Counted from the first letter of the stretch, positions 50,641 through 63,301 are shown. The stretch is DNA of 64,000 nucleotides from Serinus canaria (GCF_022539315.1 NC_066343.1:42422466-42486465), one strand, 5' to 3'. Made by a program: numbers and translations. Notes: generated by a model from the letters alone, not told the origin.

Positions 50641-52958
50641 TCCGAAGCCCCAGGAGAAAATAAAGAATCACTGGTGCAAAAGCAATTGCCAGCCATGGCA
50701 GGTTATGGTGGCTCTTTCTGAGGCAATAAAGAGCCCAAGGGCACTGCTATCCCACCACTGAGGGAGACAGACACACCTGGTCAGCATGTGGATGGAGAAT
50801 GGTGCAGCATTTGAAACGCTGCCTTGCAGAGAAGTATATGATCTCCCGTCTCTATAAAGGACTGGATGAAGAAGCTTGTGGGACGAATAATAAAAAATTA
50901 CTTAAATGCACAGTTTTAATCTAACTCCTTAACTTTTAGGCTTAAAAATAGAAACACAAATAAAAGTTTACTGAAGTTTGAATGAGATTGATGTACTGCA
51001 GTACTGCCTCTCTCAAAGTCATCATTTGTCCTAAGAAATTATGTTAAAAGCATGCAACATGTAAATGTTCAGACACAGAAGAGAACAGTGAATGTGTGGT
51101 CAACACATATGTTGCACAATAATTTTCTTATGTACCACAAAGTACTTTTACTGAAGGTTTTGGGAAATGCACTAAGTTTTTTGTGCCTGAAATTTTCCTG
51201 GCTTATCTGTAGACTTTCAGAAGGTCACATTTTATTCCCACTCGCAAGTTGCAGTGCAGCTGAAAGCTTATGGCAAAATTTGTCAGCAGCCTGATTTTTT
51301 CCTGGCTTGTAGCTGGTAAGTTATTTGCCAAATAAGCACTTTTAAATCATCATGTCTATGGTTTCAGTTGGGCCTGTAAGCCAAATTTTTTCTGCCTTTA
51401 GTCAAGGTAACATAGCATTGTGAGTAACAGAGAAGCATGTTTTGTAACATCAATATCTATGCTAGAGTGGCCATCACCTTGAGTAGGAGTTCAAGGTCAA
51501 TGCTGCAACCTACAAGAGCTAAGTACCGGAGGGCAGAAGAAGAACATAAGAAGGAACAATCTCAGTGTCAGGACATGCTCCCAGTCCTTGTGAGCTGGAC
51601 CAGATGTTAAAAACTAAACTTGTAAATATGAAGCTGTTTCTAGACCAAGAGCACTCTCTTCTCCATATGCTCAAGATTGTTATTTATATCTCTGGAATAA
51701 AACGGCTTGTCCCCATGTGGAAACTGACACTTCCAGATCAATAGCACAGACTGAACTGTTGCTGTCTGAAAGCAGTAGGGCCTGTGCTGTTGGGGAGGAC
51801 GGGCCATGTCCTTGTTAACACCTCAGGAAGCGCAATCCCATCTGGCACTGTTTAGCTAAAGCTTTACAGGAAAGAAACTGCCTTCTGGAGTTTGTCCTTT
51901 TGAAATAAGACTGAGGAAATACTGAAGACAACTTTGTCTAGCATTTTCAATTTTATCCTGTCATTGCATAAGGAGAAACTTACTTTCTTGGAGGCTGTTG
52001 AAGAACTAGGACATATTGTGCACTTCAGCCTGAAAAAGAGGTAAGTGGGGACACTATGACAGGGTCTGCAACATTGTGAGTGATATGAAAGGCCAGAATC
52101 TACATCTTTTCTGTCAAAAGACGATGTGAAACAGAAGGCATATAACTGAAACCCCACCTAGCAACTTTTTTACCTCTGTTATGAATAAAGCTGGGGAGCT
52201 CACAGACATGAGGTAATTTTAGTGGGCTTAGGGCAAGAGGGCAGGAGTTCATGAAAAACAAAATCAGCAAGACCCTTAAATGGGAAGGGGAAAAAAAAGA
52301 ACCTCTGATTATGTCCTTGAGCACGAAAACACTGCTGTCTGGGATGGCATACAGGGGAAGTGCTGCTGTGAGCTGGCTCCCCCTCAGGCAGCACTCTTCA
52401 GCTGCTGGTTTCAAAAAACCTTTGATTTCTCACTCTGAGGTGGTTATTTTCTTCCCGTGTCATGAAGGAATTGCCTTTGGACTGTCTTTGCAGACTTCTC
52501 AGTTGTCTCTCTGGCAAATTGGCATGATTATTAATCTAAATATATTCTGTTAACAACTTGTATTTGTTGCCATTGGTGAAAGGCAGACATACTTGGTAAG
52601 GTTTCTGAAGCTTGAAGGAGTAGGAAAAGACTGAGACAAAATGGAATGAGGCTTCATCAGGCTAACCTAAGGTGCTGAATAAGATATAGAAGATGGAGTC
52701 TCTGTAGCATTCATAATAGTTTAAAAGCTTAGATGCAGTTTATGTCACCCTCAATCATGTCTTTGTAGTATTACTTATTAACAATGATCATAAAAAAGTA
52801 ATTGGCAAAATTTAAAGCATCATGTTTCCTACTGGTGGAAGAGAACTAGGCCTTCTGAGTTCAGCTTCCTAGCAAAATTCATTGCAAAATGCTTTTTTTG
52901 CCAGTGCTCTGCTGGCAAACTTTGAAGAGGCACAGGCTGTAACTATCAACATTCCACT
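50641..52958. other. Non-coding DNA, possibly an unclassified repeat
   Basis: No gene seen. The 51480-51850 part, with an AATAAAA word near 51697 and G+C-richer flanks, has the texture of an old interspersed repeat or solitary LTR, but I cannot name a family. Frames at 51864-52553 lack domains. Confidence 0.4.
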
Positions 52959-53013
52959 TGCAAATATTTAACCTACTTGCATTTCTATAATGCAAGTAGG
53001 TTAAATATTTGCA
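52959..53013. repeat. Perfect inverted repeat, 23-bp arms, 9-nt loop
   Basis: The left arm at 52959-52981 and the right arm at 52991-53013 are exact reverse complements; the loop is 52982-52990. This is the longest perfect hairpin I found. It ends abruptly on the outside. Confidence 0.95.
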
Positions 53014-53051
53014 TTTTTTTCCCCAACTTGGGTCAGTTGGGGAAAAAAATG
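53012..53051. repeat. Second perfect inverted repeat, 17-bp arms, 6-nt loop
   Basis: The left arm at 53012-53028 pairs exactly with 53035-53051. Each arm combines an A or T run with a C or G run. It shares two bases with the end of the preceding hairpin. Confidence 0.93.
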
Positions 53052-54354
53052 TACACTAAAAATACCTGCATTTTTTCTGCATTTCTTTAACCTTATGATT
53101 TTGGAAGCCATTTGTGTATTTTGGATTTTTACTTCGAAACTGTGCTCAGCCGTCACATTGCCAAAGGTCATACGTCTGCTCTTTACCTGTTCTTCATATT
53201 TCCTCTATAGTGAAAAGCTTCAGACATTACGAAAATGTTACATACACATGGGCTCTTAACTCTAGAGGCTTGAAGAGAGTTGAGCTGGTTTGACACAACT
53301 CTTTAGCTGTCTCTAACACAAGTCTTTTCTGCACTGAATACGTAAGTCCCAGGAATCAGAACCTCAGTGTAATATGTCATGGGCTCCTGCAACTTTGCTT
53401 TCAGTAACTGATTTATCTACTGATGAAGTGCTCTGCAAGTTTACAGGGCTACATTAGAGAGCAGATCTCCATTTCCTCTTGTCCTGGTGTTTGGAGATAA
53501 GTGTCTGAAATGCCCTGTCAGGGAAGTAGGATGGTCGTTCACACACAAGGTACATATCAGTTTAGACCAGAGTCTTCTTGATCTTCATTTTCTTTTGCAT
53601 CCTGCATCTTACAGTTTCCTCATGCTGCTAGGGTTGTTTTACTCTGTGAGTGCCACTAAGTCAGCCCATAATAAATTGAAGGAAAAGGCTGATTCCAAGA
53701 ACACTTTTCCAAAAGAAATGAGTCATTTATTGATTCCCCAAGTAGAAGTATTACTACTGGAGAACTGATCACCTGGAAGTAGCCTCTTGTCACAATGCTT
53801 GTGCTGTCTTCAGCCTGTATAGATATACTGCAGAAATAAGGCAAATCATATAGCAGCCTCCATTCCCTCAGACATGTCAAGGCCTTCATCAGTTGATTAT
53901 TCAATTACCTTTTTAATCAAGACCTTCTCAAACAGATGATGATGTACGTTGAAGAGTGGACACTTTAATCTGGAGCAGTCCATACAAAGAACTGCCTGGT
54001 GCAAAGGAGGTAAATTTCTGGTTGCTGTGCTAATCACCTCCCACGACTCACAGATGCACTTAAGAGTCCTAACTTCCTCCATTACCTCAGCTGTGAGAAT
54101 GCAGATGCCACTTGAGTGAGAAAGAAAGCAGTTAAATATACAGCTGCAGCATGAAATAATTGCTTCTCCAGTTCTCTTCTCTATACTCCCAGAGGATATT
54201 CCAAGAAAGTAGACCAAACCCATTTTTAGCTCAGTCTTGAATTATTGAACATACTATGTACCAGGCTATTAACCAAGGGAAAAAGTGGTTAAGAAAAAGA
54301 TTTGCATGTATAGAAGAACAGGATATTTATTGGAAAAAAACAAAGTATTTTGGT
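53052..54354. other. Unique non-coding DNA
   Basis: No gene or named repeat is recognised. Frames at 53487-54223 are short and antisense to one another. Confidence 0.5.
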
Positions 54355-54425
54355 CTTGTTTGTTTTCTTTTTTGTTGTGGTTTTTTGTTGTTTTGGTATT
54401 TTGTTTGTTTGGGGTTTTTTTGTTC
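54355..54425. repeat. G/T low-complexity tract
   Basis: About 70 bases of mainly T and G with TTTG, TTTGG and GTTTTT words, the same class as 37815-38002. Confidence 0.88.
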
Positions 54426-56499
54426 GCGTATAAAGCAGGTAAATCATAATTTAAAAACTAAAAGCTCTTTTTCTTCCTACAAGGATTCAGTTCTCATTAT
54501 TGGTAGAATCATTATGGGGATGGCAAATGCTGTGAAATAACTTTTTTCTTTTTTGGTTAAGGTCTCTTTATCCCAAGTGGATCTTCCAAAATGTAATGTT
54601 GATTTGTGCAGTGTACTCATGCACTTGCTAACAAGTCTAATACCTCTCCCAGTAGAGGTATGTCTGCAGTGCAAATCCGAGGCATGACTGCTGTTCACAG
54701 AAGCATCCATCTCACAGGTAAGGCAGTAAAGCTACCTCAGAGCAAGATGAGAAACATTCAGCAAGTATCCAGGAGCTGAGATATGGGGTACCATAACCCT
54801 GCTGCTTGTCTGCAAAACATTCAGTAAATCTGCATCTAGATAACCTGCAAAACCATCTCTGCACACACTATCACTGGTGGTGGTAGTGAGCTACTGATCT
54901 CAAATCATACTGGACTAAGAGAAGGGAAAACAGAACGAGATGTATGCCCCTGAGTGCACTCCCTGGCACAGCTGGTACAGGGGTACCCACCACAAAGAGC
55001 CACACTCACAGTATGGCATCTGCTCTGCCCTTCCTGTTGCCTGCTCCACAATTCTTTTGGGAGCCCCAGGAGCAGCTCCTCAAGGAGAATGGCAGGAGGT
55101 GGTGGAGCACTGAAAGAGAGAGGTACCTCCATCTGAAGGGAAAAACTGAAACATTGCTTTAAAAGCGGTTCAAGCACCTACACTGGACATCTTTCTAAAT
55201 GGTTAATGCTCAGCTAACAGCAGCAAAAAGAGCCATGAGGCAGCAAAGAGGGACCTTTAAAAGCACATAGAAAAAAGCTATTTTCCACCACTGCTTGTTG
55301 TGCTGATCTGCAACCAGGTGAAGGTTGCTGGCAGCTCAAAATCCAGCCTGACCACCTGGACAATTAATTCATTGTAACTTCCACACCACTTGCAAAAAAG
55401 CCACATCATGTCGTTGCTGTTGGAGCTACGCATATGAGAAGATGAATAAATTATACAGGGCTTTTTGAATGCATCTGTGCAATCAGTGTGGAGGAGTTAC
55501 ATAAGGCTCCTCTTCCTGGTGAAGGGGAAAGTGCCTTTCTTCAGCACAGTTCATCCAGGGACAGGTTCTGCATAGGAGGGTACTGACAAACTCTCAAACA
55601 CAGAAAATAAGGTGACAGTTTTCTCTACAATTCTCAAAAAATTTCTTAGAAAGGACAAATCCTAGAGCCTATGGAAAGCTTGAGCAAAACAGCTTTTAGG
55701 CCAAGGATCTCAACAGGCACAGATAAAACTTTAAAAGCATTGCAGTTTCAGGTCTCCTGCAGGTTGCACAGTCCTAAACCCTTTTGCAAAAAAGAAAGCC
55801 TAAAAAATGTACGCGTACACTTACAGAGCCCAAATTCCATATTAACATAATTTCCACTCAGGCAGGCAATGTACAACCCTTTCCAGGATGCAGGAGTGAT
55901 AAGACATGGCTCCCATGTTGAGCAATCTTTAGAACAACCACTTTGGTAGAGCTTCCCACAGAGCTTCCTGCATTCACAAACAAACCAAAAATTGTTGGGT
56001 AGCTTGCAGACACATGAGAGTAACCTTACAAGAGCACCTACAGTGCAAGGAGTGTTTCAGAGACCTCTTCACAGTGTGCAGTGTACAGAGCAGTCAGGGG
56101 TATCTCATGGCTAGTAGCAGAGACAGACATTTTTCCCAGATGCTTTAAGAAACCATCAAAAGATGGACAGAGAACTGGGAGATGTCTCAAGGCTTCTGCT
56201 TTGTGTTTGGAGAAGGAGGGGAAGATGCCTCTTGCAGAGATGCCAGTGGGAACAGTTTGATCTCCAAGGAAAGAAGAGTAGCTGTGCACACACTGAACTG
56301 CAATAACTACATGCTGGTTATTAAAAGAAAATGTGCTGTAAATCATGCTACCCCAGTGGAAGGCATTTTTCCCCTCACCTCTGCAGTGGGTTATAAGTAC
56401 CAACACAGACAATTACCATAACTCAGCTACTTTTGATGTCTTGATTTAGGAAACAATTTCGCGTTTCCCAGAGTTAAAAAGTAACTTTCTTCCCACGAC
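54426..56499. other. Unique non-coding DNA
   Basis: No gene seen. A 10-bp palindrome with three overlapping CpG/GpC steps (GTACGCGTAC) lies at about 55809-55818. The 54905-55177 part is G+C richer with antisense overlapping frames of no known family. Confidence 0.5.
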
Positions 56500-56525
56500 T
56501 GTGTGTGTGTGTGTGTGTGTGTGTA
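56500..56525. repeat. (TG)n microsatellite
   Basis: Thirteen uninterrupted TG units, followed by TATGTAT. A typical length-variable dinucleotide repeat. Confidence 0.95.
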
Positions 56526-59500
56526 TGTATTGTTACACAGTTTTTGTGACACCTGTGTGACAAAAGAAATCACGATCCCCCCAAGTGTTCTGGGTACTAA
56601 TTAGAACTTTCCATCACAAAACCTCTGTGATTGCCACTGCTTTTGCTGATTTAGAACCTTTGGAGATAAGTGGCTGAAATTCTATAGCTGAATGCCTGGT
56701 TTAATCTGCTGTAACTATTCTACTACTTTCTGAATCAAGCTGTCAAGGAACCAGATTTCAATGTTTATTTCCAGTGCTATTTAAAAATAAGAGAGAGACA
56801 TATTCACTAAAAACATCTCTGCTGCCTGTGCTTTGTTGCAGATGGACTCCAGCCACTGATCAGAAGCCAGTGGAGCAGCAGATGTGGATTGTAAAGAAGT
56901 CTGTTCATATTTCATAACTGGGAGGATGCAGCTTTCTTCCTATGTGTTTTTAGCTTTGAAAGAAAAAGCCAACAATAGCAATAACAGTAATAAAAATAAC
57001 CTAGTATGGACCAGAGGCCATTAGATAAAAAAGAGTTAAGTCATCTCTCTACCTCTGTCTCACACTCCTCTTTCTGTCTTGAGTTGCTTAGGTTTTTGGG
57101 TTTTTATTTATCTTACTAACTTGACAACAATTATCAAAAAATAATATCAGTACACAGTAAAAACTTATTTTCACAGGGAGCAATAAGAATCCAGCCACTA
57201 TTAGGCATTTTATTGATTGTTTTACATATTTCTAATTCTCTGGAGGGAACAGAGAAACATTTCTGCACTGCTCCTCTTCCTCCTCATTTTTGCTGTGCAG
57301 TCATTGATGCAGGGGACTCCTGCACAGCCTGCAGAGCTCTCTGCCCACTGCAGTGCTGACAGACTTGGAGTCAGCAGAGCGCTCTCACCACGGCTCTGGC
57401 TTGCACAGCAGTGGGCTTCTGCTGCTCACCCTCGGAGAGGCGGCACCTCTCAGCGTAGGCACAAGGCTGAGTGTCCAAGGCACAGCTCAGTGTGAAAAAG
57501 CACAGCTGTCAATGATGAAATGCCATTCTGAACAGGGCATCTGGAATAACAAGCAACTGTTATAAGCTCTAAGTTTCTGAGGGGTCAGAGAAGAACTAGG
57601 TCTCTGGATAGTTAATGCAAACTGTAGCTCACCACTCCAGAGCAGATAGGCTGAGGCTGGGACAGCAGCTAGCAGTTAAGCAGGAGCTCTCTGGCATAAA
57701 ATTGAAAGGCAGTGCAGCTGCAGCTTGCTGAAAAAGAGATCAGACAAGCACATGAGCAGACAGGTAGATGAAATGAAAAAATACTGTCTTGGGTGACTGT
57801 CTTCAGAGATAGGAGGCTAAGAAAATTCTTTTAATGTGCTAGGTCGATGAGACAAATGGGAAACCATACTCTTGTTTACAGATATCAAAGCTATTTTATT
57901 TTTCCAGTCAATTTAGTAATACTGTCTGTCTCTGTGTTGCTTTTTCAACAGTAATATGTTTCTCAAAGCTGCTAATGCTGTAAACTGGCTAACAAATTTG
58001 CATGTGCCAAGACATCCTCATTAAGACAAGGGCAAGAGATTTGTTAGTCAAATTAGTAGCACTGAAGGAATTGAATACATAGCAGGCCTGGCATTTTCTT
58101 ATGCCTAATCTTCTAGGAAAGTAACAATGTCTTCCTTACTGAAGAGATAAATGTATGGAAAAATTCTGTAAGTGTAACAGAACATGCAAGGGAAGGAAAA
58201 ACAAAAAGAAAAGCAAAGGGTGGGGGGGGAGCTGGAAAGGAAAGAAAAGCAACCAAAGGAGAAAAAATAATATGACAAGCATATAATTCATACCTATGCA
58301 GTTAGTAATAAAATTAGTATTTCCAAAATTTGAAGTAAGTTTGAACTTTCAAATGAAATTATATTTTTTAGTCACCAGTGCTATATTTAGAACAAAAAAC
58401 GATGACAACACACAACAAAACCAAGAAAAGATGTGGTCTATCTCTCTGCAAGGCTGAATTGAAGATTAATGTGATTCTACCTATGTTCTAAAACAAACTT
58501 AATATTTTTTTAAAAAGACAAAGATGTTGAACATGGAAACAGAGAATGCACATAAACATAAGGAAAGGGAAACTATAGCCCAAGTACTAAGATTAGGCCA
58601 AACTACAGAGTATTTAATAAATATAATTTTGAAGAGGTTTCTATTATTTATTTACAAAGCTTGCTTTTTGAGGTTTATACCATGCAACTAGAAAATAGTA
58701 CGAATAATACCTCTATAGGAAAAAAAAAAGGAAAATGCAGATCCAGTCATTAGGCTGAAGTTACATGACGATTAAGGTCACATTTGCACATGAGCAGATC
58801 ATCTGGCAGTGGAAAGATGAGCTGGACCAGAGGGAATCCATGATTCCCATTTCTGTTGAATTAGCCAGCTAGTGACACTGCCTATAGAAGACCACTGAAG
58901 ACAGCTCTGGTGGAGAGACCAATTCAGTGCTTTGCTTCACATGGATAAGGTTTTGGACTGCATTTACTGCAACATGACCACTGCCTAAAAAAACCCTTAA
59001 TATCACTATTTTGAACAAGAGAATAGTTAAAAACTTGGTTGCAAATGGGACAAAACAGAGGCCAGATGTACAATATACAAATAAAATGAAAACTTAGTAT
59101 CTTTATTTAATAGCGTACCTGAATTTTCAGGTTTCTCAGATGAGTAAAATCTCACAGAGCTCTTTGAGTGGACTTTTAACAAGCTTTTAATACACTGCCT
59201 TTTTAATATACTGCCATATGCAAAGTTAGGTGATATAGCAGGGTGTTGGACTGAAGATTATTCATAGTAACATGTAACAGGTTTTGCAGCAATAAAAATA
59301 TAAATGATAATCTGATGACGATTGGCTGCTTGAGAGGATTTCTGCTGAAAATCATGGTGAGTCTACTAAGTTTTTAAAAAGTATCATCCCCTATGCAGTT
59401 TATGTCCTTTACTGACGGTATTGTTAAGTTTTTACACACTCTAAACAATTAGTCCTTTGCAGCTCCCATCTGAGTTTTTTGTCTTTATCCTTTCTTAATA

Positions 59501-61431
59501 CCCACAGGAAGTAAATTTTCACCCCTAAGGAACACTAAAATATTTGACAGGGAGAGGGGATCTTACTGTAAATTGTATGCCTTTCAGCACAGTTTCACAG
59601 CTCAATGGTTGCTGGATTTTTCACTTGCTCTGCTGTATAAGGAAGTTTTACTTTGTTCCTGTATCACTACCCAAAATGCATCATCAGAAGCCCTGGCTGA
59701 TGGCAATTTATGTACACCTGATTCCTTATTAAGTCTGATCTCAGTGAGGTCAAGGCTAATCTGTTCTAACATCGAGACCTTCTGCTTTTGTTTAATATAG
59801 CTCACTGAGATTAAAATAGGATTAGAGCTCATCTGATCGGGAGAATAACCTCTGCAGATGAACTCTTCTACCGTTCTTTTGAAAAAATCACCACAGTGTC
59901 TTGCAATGGCCATAGTTTCTATACATCAATAGACATAACACATTTGGTTGTTTGTTCATTTGTCCCTGTGATAGTTTTGAAACTATTCCCAGAGTCAGAT
60001 CTAGTTGTTATTATGCACATGGAATTCATGATTATAGATTTCAGAATGGGTCATTTTCTCATTGATCTCAGTGCATTTTCAGTTCACTACATCAGTAAAA
60101 CCAAAACAAATTTAAATGAATTAATGGAAACTGTCAAGAGGTATATTTAATGAAGTTTAAATTTTCACCTATCTTATTACCAAGTTTACTTTTTACATGT
60201 TTTTTCTTCTTTAAACACATGCAAGTACTAACTGTGCAGAACTAGGATGTTTTCACTTCATCTTGGTTCAACATCTACGTTATACATAATCACAGAAAAA
60301 AACAGGTCTATGTTATCCAAAAGACATTATCCAAACTTCATGTGTGATGAAACCAAGCAAAAGGATTGCCAAAAAATTTAAACTAATAATACTTTTCTGT
60401 GGGTTCCCACCTCCTCCCCAGTACGTTCAGTAAAGCCATTCTTCTGCAGTATTTTCAATCTTGACACAAAAAATTTTATATTAAAGAATAAGAACTTGAT
60501 GTGAGCTTAAAAGTAAAGCAAAAGTAAAAAGAGCAAAATTATTTGGTCAATGTGTTCTTATTATTCAGATTATAAGAAATACAAGAAAAATATCACTGTC
60601 AATGATTAGGATTATATAAAATATCACAGGTAGCATGCAGTGAAAAGATCAGCAGGGAGAGAGTTCTGAAAATGTTATTTTTGCACAGACAGGCTGCTTG
60701 GCTGCTGTCCTAGATTTCAGCCTGCTCTAGGTGGAGGTCATGCTGTGGCTAAAGTATTTAGCAAGGTCAATCTGACCAGCTCAGTATAAACCTGGAATAA
60801 CTCTGCAGAAGTGTAGAATAAGAACAACCAAGAAGAAAACATGGTATTTTTGTCCTGGTTGCAATAATACTAACCATACTAGCAATGACAGTAGTAGATT
60901 TCAGGATTTTTTGTCTTTGGGATGATCCTTGGCCATTTTACTTCACTGGTGCAGGATGTTATCTTTTGGGTGATGTTATTTCTTAATAGCAGTCTGAAAA
61001 TCATTCTGCCACCAAGGTTTGATCCCTACCTTCTCTAGCAGTTAGGTTTTTGTCCTGCTTGGGTATCCAAGTGAAGGTAAACTCTCTTAAATTACAGAGG
61101 TGAACACTAAAGAGTTGTCTCAGTTCTCAAAAAATTCTTAGTGGGAGCAAGAGATGATACCTTTAATGATCTGTGTTAATTACATTTTCTTAACTGTATG
61201 GGATGAACTCACATATGCTTTTTACTTCAAGAGACAGAGCAGCAATTGAAAGCATCATGTATCTCCCTATATGAGAATGTATGATGATATCAGAATTTTT
61301 CCACAAAGGTTCAGATTTTTAATCTGATCAGCAAATTCATAGTTTATAATGTAAAAGTATGCAACTATGTGAAAACATGAACATAAAAAAAGCAGCATTA
61401 TTGCATACCTGAAAAACAGAGCTTAGACTGC
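56526..61431. other. Unique non-coding DNA
   Basis: No gene is defended here. The 57290-57480 part is G+C rich with two overlapping frames; the longer starts at TTG. The 57880-58100 part is free of low complexity and could be conserved non-coding DNA. A related word pair (AATACACTGCCTTTTT and AATATACTGCC) lies near 59190-59215. Confidence 0.5.
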
Positions 61432-61475
61432 TGTGTGATTGTTTAACAAAGTCTTTCTTGCCAGATACTCTACAA
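61432..61475. repeat. Direct repeat, copy 1 (pair with 62112-62155)
   Basis: A segment of about 44 bp, including TGTGATTGTTTAACAAAGT and TTTCTTGCCAGATACT, recurs 680 bp downstream with few differences. Weaker similarity extends about 20-25 bp upstream. It could be two copies of an old repeat family or a local duplication. Confidence 0.8.
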
Positions 61476-61614
61476 TGCATCTTACTTTTGTCTGTGTTTC
61501 TCTTGTAGACCTAAGTTTGATTTCTCCATAATGAAGCCAGAAGAGCACATGAGCATCGAAGCTGCATGTGTGTGTAGGGGAAATAATATTTTTAAAGTTA
61601 AAGCAGTGATCACC

Positions 61615-61658
61615 TTTCTAATCAGGAGTTGAAAATGCATTCAACTTCTGATTAGAAA
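61615..61658. repeat. Inverted repeat, 19-bp arms, one mismatch, 6-nt loop
   Basis: The arms at 61615-61633 and 61640-61658 are reverse complements except for one position, which would be a G-U wobble in RNA. The loop is 61634-61639. The right arm overlaps the start of the tandem duplication that follows. Confidence 0.9.
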
Positions 61659-61702
61659 TTATTTCTTAGGCAGCCTTTGAAATTATTTCTTAGGCAGCCT
61701 TT
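61655..61702. repeat. Perfect 24-bp tandem duplication
   Basis: The units at 61655-61678 and 61679-61702 are identical, so the duplication is probably recent. Its first four bases are also the last four of the adjacent hairpin arm. Confidence 0.95.
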
Positions 61703-62111
61703 CTTGGTTGCTTTCTGTATGCTAGGAAAAGCAGTGCAGTTTTGTTTGCTATGTTTCGAAAATATAAACATACTGCTCTTCCAACTTTAACTCTTCTAAC
61801 TAGTATATAGGTTGGGGTTTTCTTCCACAGAAGGACAATTTTTTTTGTAAAAGCAAGAATTGCCATGCCGATGGTGTTGCACAATTACAGCTAAAGTGAA
61901 AGGTGTCATTCTTAACTCTGATTTCAATAAAATAAATTTAAATATTTCCTGTGCATCAGAGGTTCTGGCCAAGCCAGCACCAAAAATACTTACATTGCAT
62001 ATCAGGAAAAATTTGGTCCTTTTACAAAAGTTTGGCATCATTGATTGAGAATTGCATTAGTATTCTGACACCTCAGAAACACCTTTTGGGAAAATAGGTC
62101 ACAGACCCCTA

Positions 62112-62155
62112 TGTGATTGTTTACCAAAGTTTTTCTTGCCAGATACTGTACAACT
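62112..62155. repeat. Direct repeat, copy 2 (pair with 61432-61475)
   Basis: The downstream copy of the direct repeat, in the same orientation, with a few substitutions from copy 1. Confidence 0.8.
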
Positions 62156-63264
62156 GATGATGTCTGACTGTGGGATGTTGCACAATAGTCCTCAGTTTAA
62201 GGAATTGCTGGGAAGGTAGATTTCATATTAACAAACCCTGCTGAAACTGGTTCAAAACAGTTGGTGCAAAGTCATATAGGAATAATAAATCATCCAACTC
62301 AAATGACACTGGATGTCAGAGTGTGGAGGTAGTTAGCACTGTTAAATAGCAGCTCCATTAAATCACAGAGTGCAACTACAGAGGTTTTTGGTAACACCAA
62401 TTTGAAAATGGGAATATGTTGTTAAACTGAGGTCTGGAACCTGACAGTTGGAAGAATTATGATGAAATGAGCAAAGCGGCACCCAAAAAACCCAAACAAT
62501 TTGAAATTATGGGAGCTGCCACATATTTATAAACCTATGATGGAAACTAATGATTGGAAATCATAGGAGTATCATGTAGGCTTACTGAAAGAATGGCTGA
62601 TACCATTTTTCTTCAGGAGAAAGGGGAAGAGACAAGCTATAGCACATGGGAGAGTCTAATGTTGGCAATACACACATCAACATAACTCAGAATACCAACT
62701 GCTACTAAATCACTACCTCCTGAAATTCTTAGCAACTGGATGAGATACTTAGAGACCAAATGTAAAGAGTTATAAAGCCTGATTGTATTTGACAGTGCAT
62801 ATCATAAAATGTTAAAGTAGTAATATGCTTTGGAGAAAACAGGTATGCTATTGGAGCTGAAGCTTTAGGAAGATTTGGAAATCTCGTGGAGGTCTGCTGT
62901 AGTGGTTGAACCACTGTGCATAAAAGCATGCATGCTTCCAGACCTTTGGGACCTGCAGCAATTTGTGGCTGCTGGTGTTTGCAAAAGTGCATCCCTCCTC
63001 TGGGAATTCACAGCAGTCCAATGAATGTCTGGAGCTGGTTCCCTCTCCTAGGGTAGTCTCCAACATAACGTGCAGCATCCATGGGCCAGGACACCTGTGA
63101 GGAGCAACAAGACTGGTCCCTGCCTCACGGCTCCTCTCCTCAGGACCTGTGCCTTCAGGCTGCTCACTTGCCCACAGATCCTCAGGACTGCCCCAGAAGC
63201 AAAGTCTGACAGGGCTGTCCCAATACCTACCAGCTGTGCACACCACTTGGCAGCTCAGGCTAGC
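62156..63264. other. Non-coding DNA with one unconvincing open frame
   Basis: The 62880-63300 part is G+C rich. It holds a 148-codon minus-strand frame (62848-63294, ATG start) that overlaps a 153-codon plus-strand frame beginning at GTG. No domain, signal peptide or known family is visible, and simultaneous openness on both strands is expected from composition. Confidence 0.4.
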
Positions 63265-63301
63265 TTCCTCCTCATGTCTCCATTTCCTCCTCATGTCTCC
63301 A
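63265..63301. repeat. Short tandem duplication, 19-bp period
   Basis: An 18-base word at 63265-63282 recurs exactly at 63284-63301, one base apart. Confidence 0.9.

Noticed and set aside
51480..51850. Possible solitary LTR
   Set aside because: An AATAAAA word and G+C-richer texture are not enough. I could not define TG...CA ends or a target-site duplication.
57217..57495. 92-codon frame with a hydrophobic, signal-like N-terminus
   Set aside because: It starts at TTG; the hydrophobic part comes from T-rich DNA and the rest from a G+C-rich patch. No family is recognised.
62848..63294. 148-codon ATG frame on the minus strand with a 153-codon frame opposite
   Set aside because: No domain, no splice context, and both strands are open at once, as expected from composition. 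The plus frame starts at GTG.
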